In this document: in pieces, positions 7,949-16,997 of the stretch
Position numbering within the stretch: position 1 is the first letter of the stretch
Layout of the letters: every line of letters starts with the position of its first letter
DNA from: an uncultured Oscillibacter sp.
GTDB taxonomy: Bacteria; Bacillota; Clostridia; Oscillospirales; Oscillospiraceae
Length of the DNA stretch: 64,000 bases
Direction: 5' to 3'
NCBI GenBank assembly: GCA_910585245.1
Contig: CAJUCO010000006.1
Location: 37,756-101,755 of the forward strand
Notes under the pieces: generated by a model
Told to the model about the DNA's origin: nothing
The model's database searches: none
What the model saw: the letters and a program-made list of their open reading frames with translations, nothing else
Program-made: the position numbers and the translations under genes

Positions 7949-8650
7949 TCACCAGCGGTCCGTCCATCCCACCGTGTCCCCCTCCGTCTCAAAGGGCTCG
8001 GGAACCGCGTCCGAGGCCAGCATCTCCTCCCGGATGGCGGCGGAGAGGTCCACGGCGGTCTCCCGGTCATAGGAGGCAAAGGCGGCGCTGTCCATGAGGA
8101 CGGCGCCCGCCCGCTCCATGTCCTCCAGGTTCACCCGCTGGATCTCCTCCGTCTGGGAGGAGCAGCAGTCCGTCAGCACCACGGCGTTGTACTCCAGCGC
8201 AATGGCGTCATAGCAGGTTGTGCGGACGCAGTTGGGGGTGGTGGTCCCCGCCAGAATCACGGTGCGCACGTCCAGACGGCGAAGAATCAGGTCCAGCTCC
8301 GTTTGAAAAAAGGCGCTCCATCGGGGCTTGATGATGGTATAGTCCCCCGGCTGGGGCCGGAGGGCCTCTGGGGCCTGGGCGCTGTTGGGCCCGGTGGAGG
8401 CGGGGCGGCAGGCCCGGTCCCCGGCCTTCCAGGCGGCGTAGCGGGTGAGCTCCACGTCGCTGCCGTCGGCGCGGTAGATACGCTTGACAAAGAAGACGGG
8501 AATGCCCTTGGCCCGGGCCAGCTCCAACGCCCGGGCGCAGGCGGGGACGGTAGCCTGAGCCCCTCGAATGCAGTGGCCGCCCCGGGGGTCCACAAAGCCG
8601 TTTTCCATGTCGATGAGAATCAGGGCGGAACGGGTAGGATTGGGTTTCAT
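7949..8650 (-). CDS. Isochorismatase-family cysteine hydrolase
   Basis: A 233-residue cytoplasmic alpha/beta hydrolase of the isochorismatase/nicotinamidase superfamily. The catalytic triad is visible: Asp in ALILIDMENGF (about 15), Lys in TIIKPRWSAF (about 115), and Cys in TTTPNCVRTTCYDA (about 150). The substrate cannot be deduced; the family includes ureido, nicotinamide and isochorismate hydrolases. The ATG at 8650 is chosen because the frame upstream is non-conserved GC-rich sequence and GAGAGGAG precedes this start. It may be cotranscribed with the gene at 8706-9071, 55 bases upstream. Confidence 0.85.
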   Translation of the reverse strand: MKPNPTRSALILIDMENGFVDPRGGHCIRGAQATVPACARALELARAKGIPVFFVKRIYRADGSDVELTRYAAWKAGDRACRPASTGPNSAQAPEALRPQPGDYTIIKPRWSAFFQTELDLILRRLDVRTVILAGTTTPNCVRTTCYDAIALEYNAVVLTDCCSSQTEEIQRVNLEDMERAGAVLMDSAAFASYDRETAVDLSAAIREEMLASDAVPEPFETEGDTVGWTDRW

Positions 8651-8705
8651 GAAAAGTCTCCTCTCGTTGAAATATCGCTCCGGCTCCCCCGGGGGAGCCG
8701 GGCGT

Positions 8706-9071
8706 TTACCGATCTGTCCAGGCGTCGAACCGGGTGGATATCTGCGGGTCGTACAGGGGGCAGCCATAGTCCGCCAGGATGTCCATGATGGTATTCATAT
8801 CCGCCTCCTGCATGGCGTAACAGTCAAAGCGCACCGCCTGCCCGGTGGTGAAAATCTGGAAGGCTCCCCAGTCCTCCTTTTCAAAGTCCCGTCCGTTATC
8901 TCCCGCCGCCCAGTCCGGAAAGGCGTCGGCGATGCTCTTCAGAATGTCCTCCACCGGCAGGGGTTCCAGCTCCTCCAGCTGCTCTCCTTCGCAGCAAGCG
9001 GCCTCGTATACCCGTTCGTGGTCCCTGGACGCGCCCTCTTTGTACCTCCAGAAATTCAAATCCATGCTCAT
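8706..9071 (-). CDS. Conserved hypothetical protein, 121 residues
   Basis: A small acidic, soluble protein starting MSMDLNFWRYKEG. It contains VEDILKSIADAFPDW, a tryptophan-rich middle and IMDILADYGCPLYDPQ. AGGAGG lies ten bases upstream of the ATG. I do not recognise a catalytic motif or a named domain. It is similar in style to short Firmicutes proteins linked to toxin/immunity or YwqJ-type loci, but that is only an impression. No signal peptide or membrane segment is visible. It sits upstream of the cysteine hydrolase in the same direction. Confidence 0.65.
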   Translation of the reverse strand: MSMDLNFWRYKEGASRDHERVYEAACCEGEQLEELEPLPVEDILKSIADAFPDWAAGDNGRDFEKEDWGAFQIFTTGQAVRFDCYAMQEADMNTIMDILADYGCPLYDPQISTRFDAWTDR

Positions 9072-9240
9072 GACTCAAATTCCTCCTGTCGAAAAGTCTG
9101 TCCGTTTTGAAATGAACCCCTCAGCCCCGCGCTCGCCTGTGGACAAGATAAGCGTCATATGGAAGTCTGTCTGGGCGTACGCCAGGGTGTAGCGGCCTGG
9201 AATCAGGGCGGTCAGAGTCCGGCGCTTCGTTGGTATCCTC

Positions 9241-10077
9241 TCAGCAGCCACGTTCTCCCTTCTTCTGGAATACATGGACCCGGAAGGAAATCCGGACCTC
9301 CAGCCCGTCCAGCGCCGCCAGACGCTCCGCCCCGGCCTTTGGGGTCTTCCAGAAATAGGGCGTCATGCGAAAGAGGTTTTGAATATCCTCCCGGCGCTCC
9401 AGGGAGACGGCCCCCTCCACCGGGACAATTGCCCGGTAGGAAAACCCCTCGTAAGGGGTCTCCCGCTCCTCGTTGGGATAGGGCTTGTCGTAGAGAATCT
9501 CCTTCATCTCCCAGAGGTGCTCCGCCCCGGGGACCACGTAGAAAAACCACCCTCCGGGTTTCAGCACCCGCCAAAACTCCTCCAGGGCCAGGGGGGAAAA
9601 GCAGTTTAACACCACGTCCATCCGCTCCTCCGCCAGAGGCAAACGGTAGGAAGAGGCCACGGCGAACTCCACGGCCCTCTCCCGCCTCGCCCCGGAGCGA
9701 AGGGCGAATTTCGAGATGTCCGTCCCCGCCATCCGGGGGTGCTTCCCTGCGGCGCGAAGCGCCTGAAAAACCCCGGCGGTGTAATAGCCCTCCCCACAGC
9801 CCGCGTCCAAAAGGGCGGGGCTGTGGCCGGAAACCGCCAAAATCTGACTACAAATTGTATTTAGCAGCGGGCTATAATACCCTTTGGACAAAAACTCCCG
9901 TCTGGCCATCACCATGTCCCGGTCATCTCCGGGAAGGGCGGAGTGCTTTTGATTAGGGGGCAGGAGGTGGACATAGCCCTCTCGGGCGACGTCGAAACTG
10001 TGGCGGTTGGAACAGCGGTAAGTCCCCGCCGCCCGCTCCAGGGGAGCGACGCAGAGGGGACAGCGAAAGAGGCTCAT
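9241..10077 (-). CDS. rlmA: 23S rRNA (guanine-N1)-methyltransferase, RlmA type
   Basis: A 278-residue SAM-dependent methyltransferase. An N-terminal zinc ribbon (C6, C9, C22, H26) is followed by SFDVAREGYVHLLP and the SAM-binding motif LLDAGCGEGYYT (about residue 92). Motifs VLNCFSPL and EFWRVLKPGG follow, all typical of RlmA/RrmA, which methylates a guanine in helix 35 of 23S rRNA. The gene overlaps the upstream MATE gene by an ATGA junction (start 10077, MATE stop 10074), so the two are translationally coupled. RlmA-type enzymes are sometimes linked to macrolide/tylosin resistance; here, coupling to an efflux pump is suggestive only. Confidence 0.9.
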   Translation of the reverse strand: MSLFRCPLCVAPLERAAGTYRCSNRHSFDVAREGYVHLLPPNQKHSALPGDDRDMVMARREFLSKGYYSPLLNTICSQILAVSGHSPALLDAGCGEGYYTAGVFQALRAAGKHPRMAGTDISKFALRSGARRERAVEFAVASSYRLPLAEERMDVVLNCFSPLALEEFWRVLKPGGWFFYVVPGAEHLWEMKEILYDKPYPNEERETPYEGFSYRAIVPVEGAVSLERREDIQNLFRMTPYFWKTPKAGAERLAALDGLEVRISFRVHVFQKKGERGC

Positions 10078-11462
10078 TCCTCGCCGCCCCCTGTCACGTC
10101 GTTGATCCACTTTCCTCCCTGGACCCTCCAGAGGCAAAGGGGGAACTTCACCACGCTCTCCAGCTGGATGGCAAAGGCAATGGGCCAGCACCCCATCTGA
10201 AACACCAGGGCCACCAGAGCCGTGACGGGGAGGCACACCACCCACTGGGGGGCAATGTCCAGCACCGTGGACCACATCACGTCGCCTCCGGCCCGGAGAA
10301 CGCCGGTGATGGCGGAAATGGCGCAGGCGTGGAGGGGAATGGAGGCAAAGCCCATCACCGCCAGGGCCGTGGCAATCTCGGCGGAGAGGCCGAAGAGCTT
10401 AAACATGGGGAAGATGACGGGGACGAAGAGCAGCGGCACCAGAGCGATGGAAAACACCGCCAGAACAACGCCCACCAGCGTGGTGAACCAAAGGAGGGCC
10501 TTGCTCAAATCCATGACCTTTTCCCGGCCCTGGCCCTCGCCGATGGCCTTGCCCACCATCACCGCCGTGGCGGCGCCCAGGCCGAAGCACACCACCAGGA
10601 ACAGCCGGTTTAGGTTTCCCATGACGGCGTTGGCCGCCAGCATCTCCACGGAGTCGGCGGTATAGCCCAGAATCACCGTCAGCAAAGAGTTCCCCAGGCC
10701 CCAGACGGTCTCGTTGAGGACCACCGGGGAGGCGTACTTGATAAACCGCCGGGTCATGTCCAGCCCGGGGCGGAAGAAGAGTCCCAGGTACAAGGGGATG
10801 AGCCGGCTTCGCAGGGCGCAGACGGCGCAAATGGCAAACTCGCTGACCCGGGCCAGAAGGGTGGCGATGGCGGCCCCGGCCACTCCCAGGGCGGGGAAGC
10901 CGCAGTTGCCGAAGATCAAAAGGTAGTTCAGCCCGGTGTTCAAGAGGGTGGAAAAGCCAAAGAGCTTCATGCCAAAGCCCGGGTCCTCCACGCTTCTCCG
11001 GGCGCTGACATAGATGGAGGAGAGCATATTGAAGACGTAGGAAAAGCCGATGACCTGGAGATAGGGCCCGCCCAGGAGGCTGAGATCGTGATTGTTGGAC
11101 AAAAGGTCCATCACCGGCACCGGGAAGGCGCAAAAAACCAGAGCCAGAGGCAGCGTGACGGCGGTCCCCAGCAGGGAGGCAACCCCCATGGCCCGGCTGA
11201 CGCTCTTCTCATCCCCCTTGCCCCAGTACTGGCTCACCAGGATGCCAAGGCCGCTTTGAAAGCCGAAGACGATGCTGGTGAGAAGGAACACCGGCACGTT
11301 GGCGGTGGTAACGGCGGCCATTTCGGCGTTTCCCAGGCGGGAGACCATGAATGTGTCAATGAGCCCCAGGGAAAAGGTAATGAGATTTTGCAGGATCATG
11401 GGGAGGGAGAGCTTGAAGAGCCGTTTGTAAAAGCCGGGCTCGCGGCGTAGGAATTGGAACAT
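10074..11462 (-). CDS. MATE family efflux transporter
   Basis: A 462-residue integral membrane protein with about twelve hydrophobic segments and the two-fold repeat of the MATE family. The start KRLFKLSLPMILQNLITFSLGLIDTFMVSRLG is characteristic. It likely exports drugs or metabolites in exchange for Na+ or H+; the substrate cannot be predicted. The ATG at 11462 is the only sensible start. It overlaps rlmA by the ATGA junction. The gap to the cysteine desulfurase gene is 57 bases, so the three genes may form one unit. Confidence 0.93.
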   Translation of the reverse strand: MFQFLRREPGFYKRLFKLSLPMILQNLITFSLGLIDTFMVSRLGNAEMAAVTTANVPVFLLTSIVFGFQSGLGILVSQYWGKGDEKSVSRAMGVASLLGTAVTLPLALVFCAFPVPVMDLLSNNHDLSLLGGPYLQVIGFSYVFNMLSSIYVSARRSVEDPGFGMKLFGFSTLLNTGLNYLLIFGNCGFPALGVAGAAIATLLARVSEFAICAVCALRSRLIPLYLGLFFRPGLDMTRRFIKYASPVVLNETVWGLGNSLLTVILGYTADSVEMLAANAVMGNLNRLFLVVCFGLGAATAVMVGKAIGEGQGREKVMDLSKALLWFTTLVGVVLAVFSIALVPLLFVPVIFPMFKLFGLSAEIATALAVMGFASIPLHACAISAITGVLRAGGDVMWSTVLDIAPQWVVCLPVTALVALVFQMGCWPIAFAIQLESVVKFPLCLWRVQGGKWINDVTGGGEE

Positions 11463-11519
11463 AAGACACCTATATCATCCACAAAAATTTTAGAGGGTAA
11501 CCGGGTGGGGAAGGGGGCC

Positions 11520-12647
11520 TCACAGCATGGGCATCCGGGTGTCGTGGTGGCGCCGGAGGGCCTGGGCGCAGGCGTCCACCTCCTGGAAGGTGGTCTCCGG
11601 CCCAAAGCTCAGGCGGATGACCCCGGCGGCCACCCGCTTGGGAAGTTTCAAAGACGCCACCACGTGGCTGGGCTTTCCCTGGTGGCAGGCGGACCCGGCA
11701 GAGACGCAGATCCCCTGAGCGCCCAAGTCGTTGACCACATTCTGGCTGGGCCAGCCCGCCAGAGAGACGGAGAGGATGTGGGACGCCGTCCCCCCTCCCA
11801 CGGGGACCATATCGGGGATGTCTAACACCTTCTCCCTGGCATAGGCCCAAAGGGCCGCCAGATGGGCCCGGTTCTGCTCCCGGCGCTCCAGCCGGAGCTC
11901 CGCCGCCTTGGCAAAGCCCGCCACCTGGGCCGTGGCCTCGGTGCCGGAGCGGAGCCCCCGCTCCTGGCCGCCGCCGGCCAGAAGGGGACGGGGATTTTTT
12001 ACGCGGGGACCCACATACAGCGCCCCTACTCCCTTGGGCCCGCCGATCTTGTGGGCGGAAACCGTCACAAAGTCCGCCCCCAGGGCCTTGGCGGAAAAGG
12101 TCCCCAGGCCCTGGACCGCGTCGGTGTGGAGCACGGTTTTGGGGTTTCGGGCGGGGAGGCCCCGGGCGATGTCCGCCACAGGGTACACGGCGCCCAGTTC
12201 GTTGTTCACCAGCATGACGGACACTGCCGCCGTGTCGGGCCGGACGGCCTCCAGCACCTGCTCGGCGGACAGGTTTCCCTCCCGGTCCGGGGGCAAGTAC
12301 GTAACCTCCCACCCCTCCTGTTCCAGCTGCCTGCAAGTTTCCAGCACCGCGCTGTGCTCCACCGCCGTGGTGACGATGTGCCGCCCCAGATGCCGGTTTT
12401 GCCACGCGGCGGCCCGAAGAGCCCAGTTGTCCCCCTCTGTGCCGCAAGAGGTGAAATAGAGCCCCTCCGCCGGACAGTCCAGAAGGGCGGCAACCTGTTC
12501 CCGCCAGCCCTCCACCCGTTTTTTCATCTCCGTTCCAAAGGGGTACTGGGAACTGGGGTTGGCGTATTGCTCCGTCAAAACCGCGTACATGGCGTCCGCC
12601 ACGGCCCTGGGGACGGGCGTGGTGGCGGCGTGGTCCAGATAAATCAT
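11520..12647 (-). CDS. Cysteine desulfurase, NifS/IscS family
   Basis: A 375-residue PLP enzyme that removes sulfur from cysteine for Fe-S cluster or tRNA thiolation. MIYLDHAATTP begins the protein, and the PLP lysine lies in VSAHKIGGPKGVG (about 195). The catalytic cysteine lies in a short loop, CVSAGSACHQGKPSH (about 322), and RLSFGPETT near the end is typical. The ATG at 12647 has AAAGGAG upstream, whereas upstream in-frame starts lie in the divergent promoter region. It is transcribed away from mtaB, a tRNA methylthiotransferase that needs Fe-S clusters, so a supply role is reasonable. Which desulfurase subclass it is cannot be set by eye. Confidence 0.9.
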   Translation of the reverse strand: MIYLDHAATTPVPRAVADAMYAVLTEQYANPSSQYPFGTEMKKRVEGWREQVAALLDCPAEGLYFTSCGTEGDNWALRAAAWQNRHLGRHIVTTAVEHSAVLETCRQLEQEGWEVTYLPPDREGNLSAEQVLEAVRPDTAAVSVMLVNNELGAVYPVADIARGLPARNPKTVLHTDAVQGLGTFSAKALGADFVTVSAHKIGGPKGVGALYVGPRVKNPRPLLAGGGQERGLRSGTEATAQVAGFAKAAELRLERREQNRAHLAALWAYAREKVLDIPDMVPVGGGTASHILSVSLAGWPSQNVVNDLGAQGICVSAGSACHQGKPSHVVASLKLPKRVAAGVIRLSFGPETTFQEVDACAQALRRHHDTRMPML

Positions 12648-12674
12648 ATGGAAAAAAACTCCTTTCAAGGGGGG

Positions 12675-12703
12675 TTGCCCAAAGAGGGGGATTCCAGTAT
12701 AAT
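12675..12703 (+). promoter_or_regulatory. Promoter of mtaB
   Basis: TTGCCC at 12675-12680 and TATAAT at 12698-12703 with 17 bases between, about 60 bases upstream of the mtaB ATG at 12765. Confidence 0.7.
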
Positions 12704-12764
12704 AAGGCATACCAAGCCATTATAAAGGACAAACATACAAAGCGCAAGGAGAATCTGATCCGTT

Positions 12765-14078
12765 ATGAAAGTCGCCATCTATACCCTTGGATGCAAGGTG
12801 AACCAATACGAGTCCCAGGCCATGGAGCAAGAGCTCCGGGCCAGAGGGCACGAGACCGTCTCCTTCACCCAGGAGGCAGACGCCTATGTCATCAACACCT
12901 GTTCCGTCACCGCCGCCGGGGACCAGAAATCCCGGCAGGCCGTCCACCGGGTCCGCCGGGACCATCCGGAGGCCGTGGTGGCCGTTTGCGGCTGCTGGTC
13001 TCAGACCCACGCCGCCGAGGCCAGGGCCCTGGGAGCCGACGTGCTCTCCGGCACCGGGGACCGGATGGGGTTTGTAAGCCTTCTGGAGCAGGCCGTCCGG
13101 GAGCGGGCCGCCGCCCCGGGGCAAAAAACTCCCCTGGAGGCCGTGGACCCCCCCTTTGAGCGGAGACACTTCGAATGGCTTCCCGCCGGGGGGCTGGAGG
13201 GCCGGACCCGGGCCCTTTTAAAAGTGGAGGACGGCTGCGCCAGCTTCTGCTCCTACTGCATCATCCCCTACGCCAGGGGCCCGGTGCGGTCCTTGCCCAT
13301 GGGAGAGGCGGCGGTCCAGGCGCTGGAGCTGAAAAACCAGGGGTACCAGGAAATTGTGCTGACGGGCATTGAAATCTCTTCCTGGGGCCGGGACCTCTGT
13401 CAGGGGACCACCCTCATCGACCTGTTGGAGGCCGTCAGCGCCGCCGTTCCCGGTGTGCGCCTCCGCCTGGGCAGTCTGGAGCCCCGGACCATCACCGAGG
13501 AGTTTTGTCAGCGGGCCGCGTTGCTGCCGGACCTTTGCCCCCAATTTCACCTGTCCCTCCAGAGCGGATGTGACGAAACCCTCCGGCGGATGCGCCGGAG
13601 GTACGACACCGCCCAGTATCTCCAGGCCGTGGAACTGTTGAAAAAGACCTTCCGTCATCCGGCCATTACCACGGACCTGATCACCGGCTTCCCCGGAGAG
13701 ACGGAGGAGGAGTTTCAAAAAACCCTGGCCTTTATTCAAACCTGCGGCTTTGCCCGGATGCACATTTTCCCCTACTCTCAGCGCCCGGGAACTCCGGCGG
13801 CGGAGATGGAGCAAGTCCCCAAGGCCCTCCGGGCCCAGCGGGCCCATCAGGCCGCGGACATCGCCGCCGCTATGCGCCGGACCTATTTGGAAGAATGCCT
13901 GGGCCAGACCTACGACGTGCTTTTCGAGCAGCCCGCGGGGGAGGAGGGGCTCTTCCTGGGCCACGCCCCCAACTACACGGAGGTGCTGGTAAAGGGGGAG
14001 GACCTGCACAACCGGATTCTTCCCGTGCGCGTCACCGGGACCGACGGGGAGGTCCTCTTCGGAGAATGGGAGGCCTGA
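12765..14078 (+). CDS. mtaB: tRNA t6A37 methylthiotransferase MtaB
   Basis: A 437-residue radical-SAM enzyme that converts N6-threonylcarbamoyladenosine-37 to its 2-methylthio form. The N-terminal UPF0004 domain carries the cluster cysteines C10, C46 and one in VAVCGCWSQ. The radical SAM CxxxCxxC is in DGCASFCSYCIIPYARG (about 157-164). LITGFPGETEEEF and a C-terminal TRAM-like region follow. TLGCKVNQYES at the start is diagnostic of MtaB rather than MiaB or RimO. AAGGAG precedes the ATG. The yfbR-like gene starts 5 bases after the stop, so the pair is cotranscribed. Confidence 0.95.
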   Translation: MKVAIYTLGCKVNQYESQAMEQELRARGHETVSFTQEADAYVINTCSVTAAGDQKSRQAVHRVRRDHPEAVVAVCGCWSQTHAAEARALGADVLSGTGDRMGFVSLLEQAVRERAAAPGQKTPLEAVDPPFERRHFEWLPAGGLEGRTRALLKVEDGCASFCSYCIIPYARGPVRSLPMGEAAVQALELKNQGYQEIVLTGIEISSWGRDLCQGTTLIDLLEAVSAAVPGVRLRLGSLEPRTITEEFCQRAALLPDLCPQFHLSLQSGCDETLRRMRRRYDTAQYLQAVELLKKTFRHPAITTDLITGFPGETEEEFQKTLAFIQTCGFARMHIFPYSQRPGTPAAEMEQVPKALRAQRAHQAADIAAAMRRTYLEECLGQTYDVLFEQPAGEEGLFLGHAPNYTEVLVKGEDLHNRILPVRVTGTDGEVLFGEWEA

Positions 14079-14082
14079 GGAC

Positions 14083-14658
14083 ATGAGGAGCCACTTTTTC
14101 GCCTACATCTCTCGAATGCGCTTTATCCAGCGCTGGGCGCTGATGCGCAACACCGCCCCGGAAAATGTCCAGGAGCACAGCCATCAGGTGGCGGTGCTGG
14201 CTCACGCCCTGGCCGTCATCCGCAACGAGAATTTCCACGGCGCCACGGACCCCGGGGCGGTGGCGGTGGCGGCTCTGTACCACGACGCCAGCGAGATTCT
14301 CACCGGGGATATGCCCACCCCCATCAAGTACGGCAATCCCGCCATTCAAAGCGCCTATAAGGACGTGGAGGCCCTGGCGGAGGAAAAACTTCTGTCCATG
14401 TTGCCCCGGGAGCTCCGGGGAGCCTACGCCCCGGTGCTCACCGGCGTGGAGGCGGAGGTGGAACGGCTGGTGAAAGCGGCGGACAAGCTCTCGGCCTACA
14501 TCAAGTGCGTGGAGGAGCTGAAGGCGGGAAACACCGAATTTCGGGAGGCCGCCGCCCAGACCAGGCGGACCCTGGAGGCCTACGGCCTGCCGGAGGTGGA
14601 GTATTTCCTGGAGACCTTCATGGAGAGTTTTTCCCTGACGCTGGATGAGCTGAAGTAG
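14083..14658 (+). CDS. yfbR: HD-domain 5'-deoxynucleotidase, YfbR-like
   Basis: A 191-residue metal-dependent phosphohydrolase that removes phosphate from deoxynucleoside monophosphates. The HD residues are in ENVQEHSHQVA (about 32-36) and ALYHDASEILTGDMPTPIKY (about 66-85); DKLSAYIKCVEE follows. The length fits YfbR (about 200). It starts 5 bases after mtaB and is probably translated from the same message; its site lies inside the end of mtaB (GGAGG). The function within a tRNA-modification operon is likely housekeeping rather than specific. Confidence 0.9.
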   Translation: MRSHFFAYISRMRFIQRWALMRNTAPENVQEHSHQVAVLAHALAVIRNENFHGATDPGAVAVAALYHDASEILTGDMPTPIKYGNPAIQSAYKDVEALAEEKLLSMLPRELRGAYAPVLTGVEAEVERLVKAADKLSAYIKCVEELKAGNTEFREAAAQTRRTLEAYGLPEVEYFLETFMESFSLTLDELK

Positions 14659-14764
14659 CAAGGGAGGGAGCAAACCGCCTTCTCCGGAAAAATGCTCTCG
14701 CGGTGGGAACTTTTCCCCACGCCCCGCCGTCTAAAGGATAAACGAACGATCTGGAGGGATTACG

Positions 14765-16927
14765 ATGAAACGACTGCTCTCCCTGACCCTGGCCGCCGCG
14801 CTGCTGGCGGCGCTGACCCTGCCTGCCGCCGCTGCGGAGGAAACCCAGGACGCCCGCCTCACCAGGGTCACCGCCCTGGTGAAAGAGACCCTGGCCCTGG
14901 ACACCGGGGCTTACGAGTCCTTCCGGGGCAACCTCTCGGAACATTTGGTTCCCGTCTGGGATCTGAGCTGGGAGGCGGACCGGCGCTCTCTCTCCGTCTC
15001 CGCTCTGGAAGACGGGACCGTCGTCAGCTTCTACCGCTGGGAGTACGACCCCTCTCCCGACACCGCCCGGACGTTTCCCGCCTTCCCCGAAAGAGCCGGG
15101 GAGGCGGACCGGGCCGCCGCCAGGGCGTTCTTGTCCCGGGTCCTCCGGGAGGGGGAAACCGTGGAGCTCCAAGAGATGGAGGGTGGCCTGTCCCTTCGAA
15201 CCGGCGGGAGCAGCTGGTCCGGAACCATCTCCCTGAACGGACTGCCCTCCCCCCTGCACTACTCCATCCGGGTGGAAAACGGCCAGGTGGAGCACTTTGA
15301 CCGGGATGTGCCGGAGGCCGCCACAGTGGGCGGCGTGCCCGCCCCCGATCCGGCGGCGGACCCGGTCCAGGCCGGAGCGGACCTGGAAAAAACTCTGAAA
15401 CTCCAGCTGGAGTATGTTCTGGAGGGCCAGCGGGCCGTTCTTCGCTATGTGCCGGACCCGGCGGCTCACGATTTCCTGGTGGACGCCAAAACCGGGGAAC
15501 TTCTGGACCTGACGGAGCTGGAAGAGCGCTTGTCCCAGGGTTCGGACCTTGCCGCCGGACGCGGCGCCAGCAACGCCCCCACAGCCAAGGCGGAAATGGC
15601 CACCGACGAGGCGGGCCTCACCCAGGTGGAGCAGGAGGGCATCCGGCAGCTGGAGGGCGTTCTCTCTCCGGAGTCTTTGGACAAGACCCTTCGCTCCGTA
15701 AGCGCCTATGGCCTCCGGGGTTATGCCCTGACGGGCTCCGCCTATGCCGGCCAATCCGGCAAGGATCAGGAGGAAGAACGCATCCTCGCCACCCTGCGCT
15801 ACGCCCGGACGGACGGCGGAGAGCGCCTCACCCGGAACATCACCGTGGACGCCAAGACCGGAGAGGTGGAGAGCGTCTGGTCCTCCGCCCCCTATGGCCG
15901 GGAGAAGCCGGTGACGGAGGAGGAGGCCCTGAAAAAGGCCCAGGCCTTTTTGAAAACCCTCTATCCGAAGCGGACCCTGGTTCTCCATCCGGAAGACGCC
16001 GCAATCATGCCCCTAGGGACCCAGGAGCGGCCGGACTGGAAATTCACCTTCGTCCAGGCGGTAAACGGCCTGCCCTTCCCCGGCAACGCGGTCCAGATCG
16101 CTATAGACGGCGCTGACGGGTCTCTATATGCCCTGTCCTCCAACTGGGACGGCGCCGTGGTCTTCGACAGCGCCGACGGCCTGATTTCTATGGAGACGGC
16201 CGTCTCCGCCTGGGCGGGGACGTACGAATCCCTTCTGGCCTATCGGAACGTGCCCCAAACACTCAGCAAGTCCGACCCGGTTCAGGCCAAGTTGCTGGAA
16301 CAGGGAATGGAGTATTATCACGCCCTCCGCCTGACCTACGGTCTGGAGCAGGAGGAGGCTTACAGCGGCGTGGACGCCAAGACCGGCACGCCGGTTCGGG
16401 AGGAGTCCAAGGCCTTCCGGACGCCCCTGACCTATCAGGACCTCTCCGGCAGCCCCGCTAAGGCGGATATCGAGAAGCTGGCGGAGTATGGCGCGGGCTA
16501 CCAGTCCGGCAAGTTCCGCCCCAACAAGAACCTCACTCAGTGGGATTTGGTGTGCCTGGTTTCCAGCCTTCAGGGCGTGGCTCTGGACCCGGAGAACGCG
16601 GAGAAGGACAGCCGGGACAGTGCCTATTACGCCGCCTTCCGCATGGGCCTTCTCCGGGTCTGGGAGCGGGACGACGGCGCGGTTCTCAGCCGGGCGGACG
16701 CGGTGCGGATGCTGTTGAACGCCGCAGGCTACGGCCCCGCCGCCCGCCTCAGCGGGATCTATACCTGTTCTTACACCGACAAGGCCTCCATTCCGGCGGA
16801 AGACCTGGGCTACGCCGCCCTGGCCCAGGCCCTGGGTATGGCGGAGGGAACCTTCGCCGGAACCCGGACCGCCACCCGTGGGGAGGCGGCCTCCATGCTC
16901 TGCCGGGTGCTGGAGCGGGAGCTGTAA
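14765..16927 (+). CDS. Secreted YcdB/YcdC-repeat protein with C-terminal SLH-like domains
   Basis: A 720-residue exported protein. Residues 1-24 form a signal peptide (KRLLS, a hydrophobic leucine/alanine core, then PAAAAEE). The body holds repeated YcdB/PepSY-like units, each ending in a VDAKTGE-type turn (three visible copies: FLVDAKTGELLD, ITVDAKTGEVES, SGVDAKTGTPVR). The C-terminal 180 residues resemble S-layer homology domains (YQDLSGSPAKADIEKLAEYG, FRPNKNLTQWDLV, ATRGEAASMLCRV), which would anchor it to the cell wall. Function is unknown; PepSY-type domains are often linked to protease inhibition or surface assembly. GGAGGG precedes the ATG. It is alone in its unit and ends at a strong terminator. 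Confidence 0.85.
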   Translation: MKRLLSLTLAAALLAALTLPAAAAEETQDARLTRVTALVKETLALDTGAYESFRGNLSEHLVPVWDLSWEADRRSLSVSALEDGTVVSFYRWEYDPSPDTARTFPAFPERAGEADRAAARAFLSRVLREGETVELQEMEGGLSLRTGGSSWSGTISLNGLPSPLHYSIRVENGQVEHFDRDVPEAATVGGVPAPDPAADPVQAGADLEKTLKLQLEYVLEGQRAVLRYVPDPAAHDFLVDAKTGELLDLTELEERLSQGSDLAAGRGASNAPTAKAEMATDEAGLTQVEQEGIRQLEGVLSPESLDKTLRSVSAYGLRGYALTGSAYAGQSGKDQEEERILATLRYARTDGGERLTRNITVDAKTGEVESVWSSAPYGREKPVTEEEALKKAQAFLKTLYPKRTLVLHPEDAAIMPLGTQERPDWKFTFVQAVNGLPFPGNAVQIAIDGADGSLYALSSNWDGAVVFDSADGLISMETAVSAWAGTYESLLAYRNVPQTLSKSDPVQAKLLEQGMEYYHALRLTYGLEQEEAYSGVDAKTGTPVREESKAFRTPLTYQDLSGSPAKADIEKLAEYGAGYQSGKFRPNKNLTQWDLVCLVSSLQGVALDPENAEKDSRDSAYYAAFRMGLLRVWERDDGAVLSRADAVRMLLNAAGYGPAARLSGIYTCSYTDKASIPAEDLGYAALAQALGMAEGTFAGTRTATRGEAASMLCRVLEREL

Positions 16928-16961
16928 CCAAGTCCCCCCTCCCGCCGGCTTTTTCCAACGC

Positions 16962-16993
16962 AAAAGGGACTGCCTTCCGGCAGTCCCTTTTTT
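16962..16993. terminator. Terminator between the SLH protein gene and the HPr-like gene
   Basis: AAAAGGGACTGCC and GGCAGTCCCTTTTTT form a perfect stem with a TTCC loop and T tract. With A and T tracts on opposite sides it serves both convergent genes. Confidence 0.9.
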
Positions 16994-16997
16994 GCCC

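Noticed and set aside
9075..9275. 66-codon minus-strand ORF between rlmA and the 121-residue gene
   Set aside because: It overlaps the end of rlmA, has no ribosome site and no recognisable sequence; treated as intergenic.
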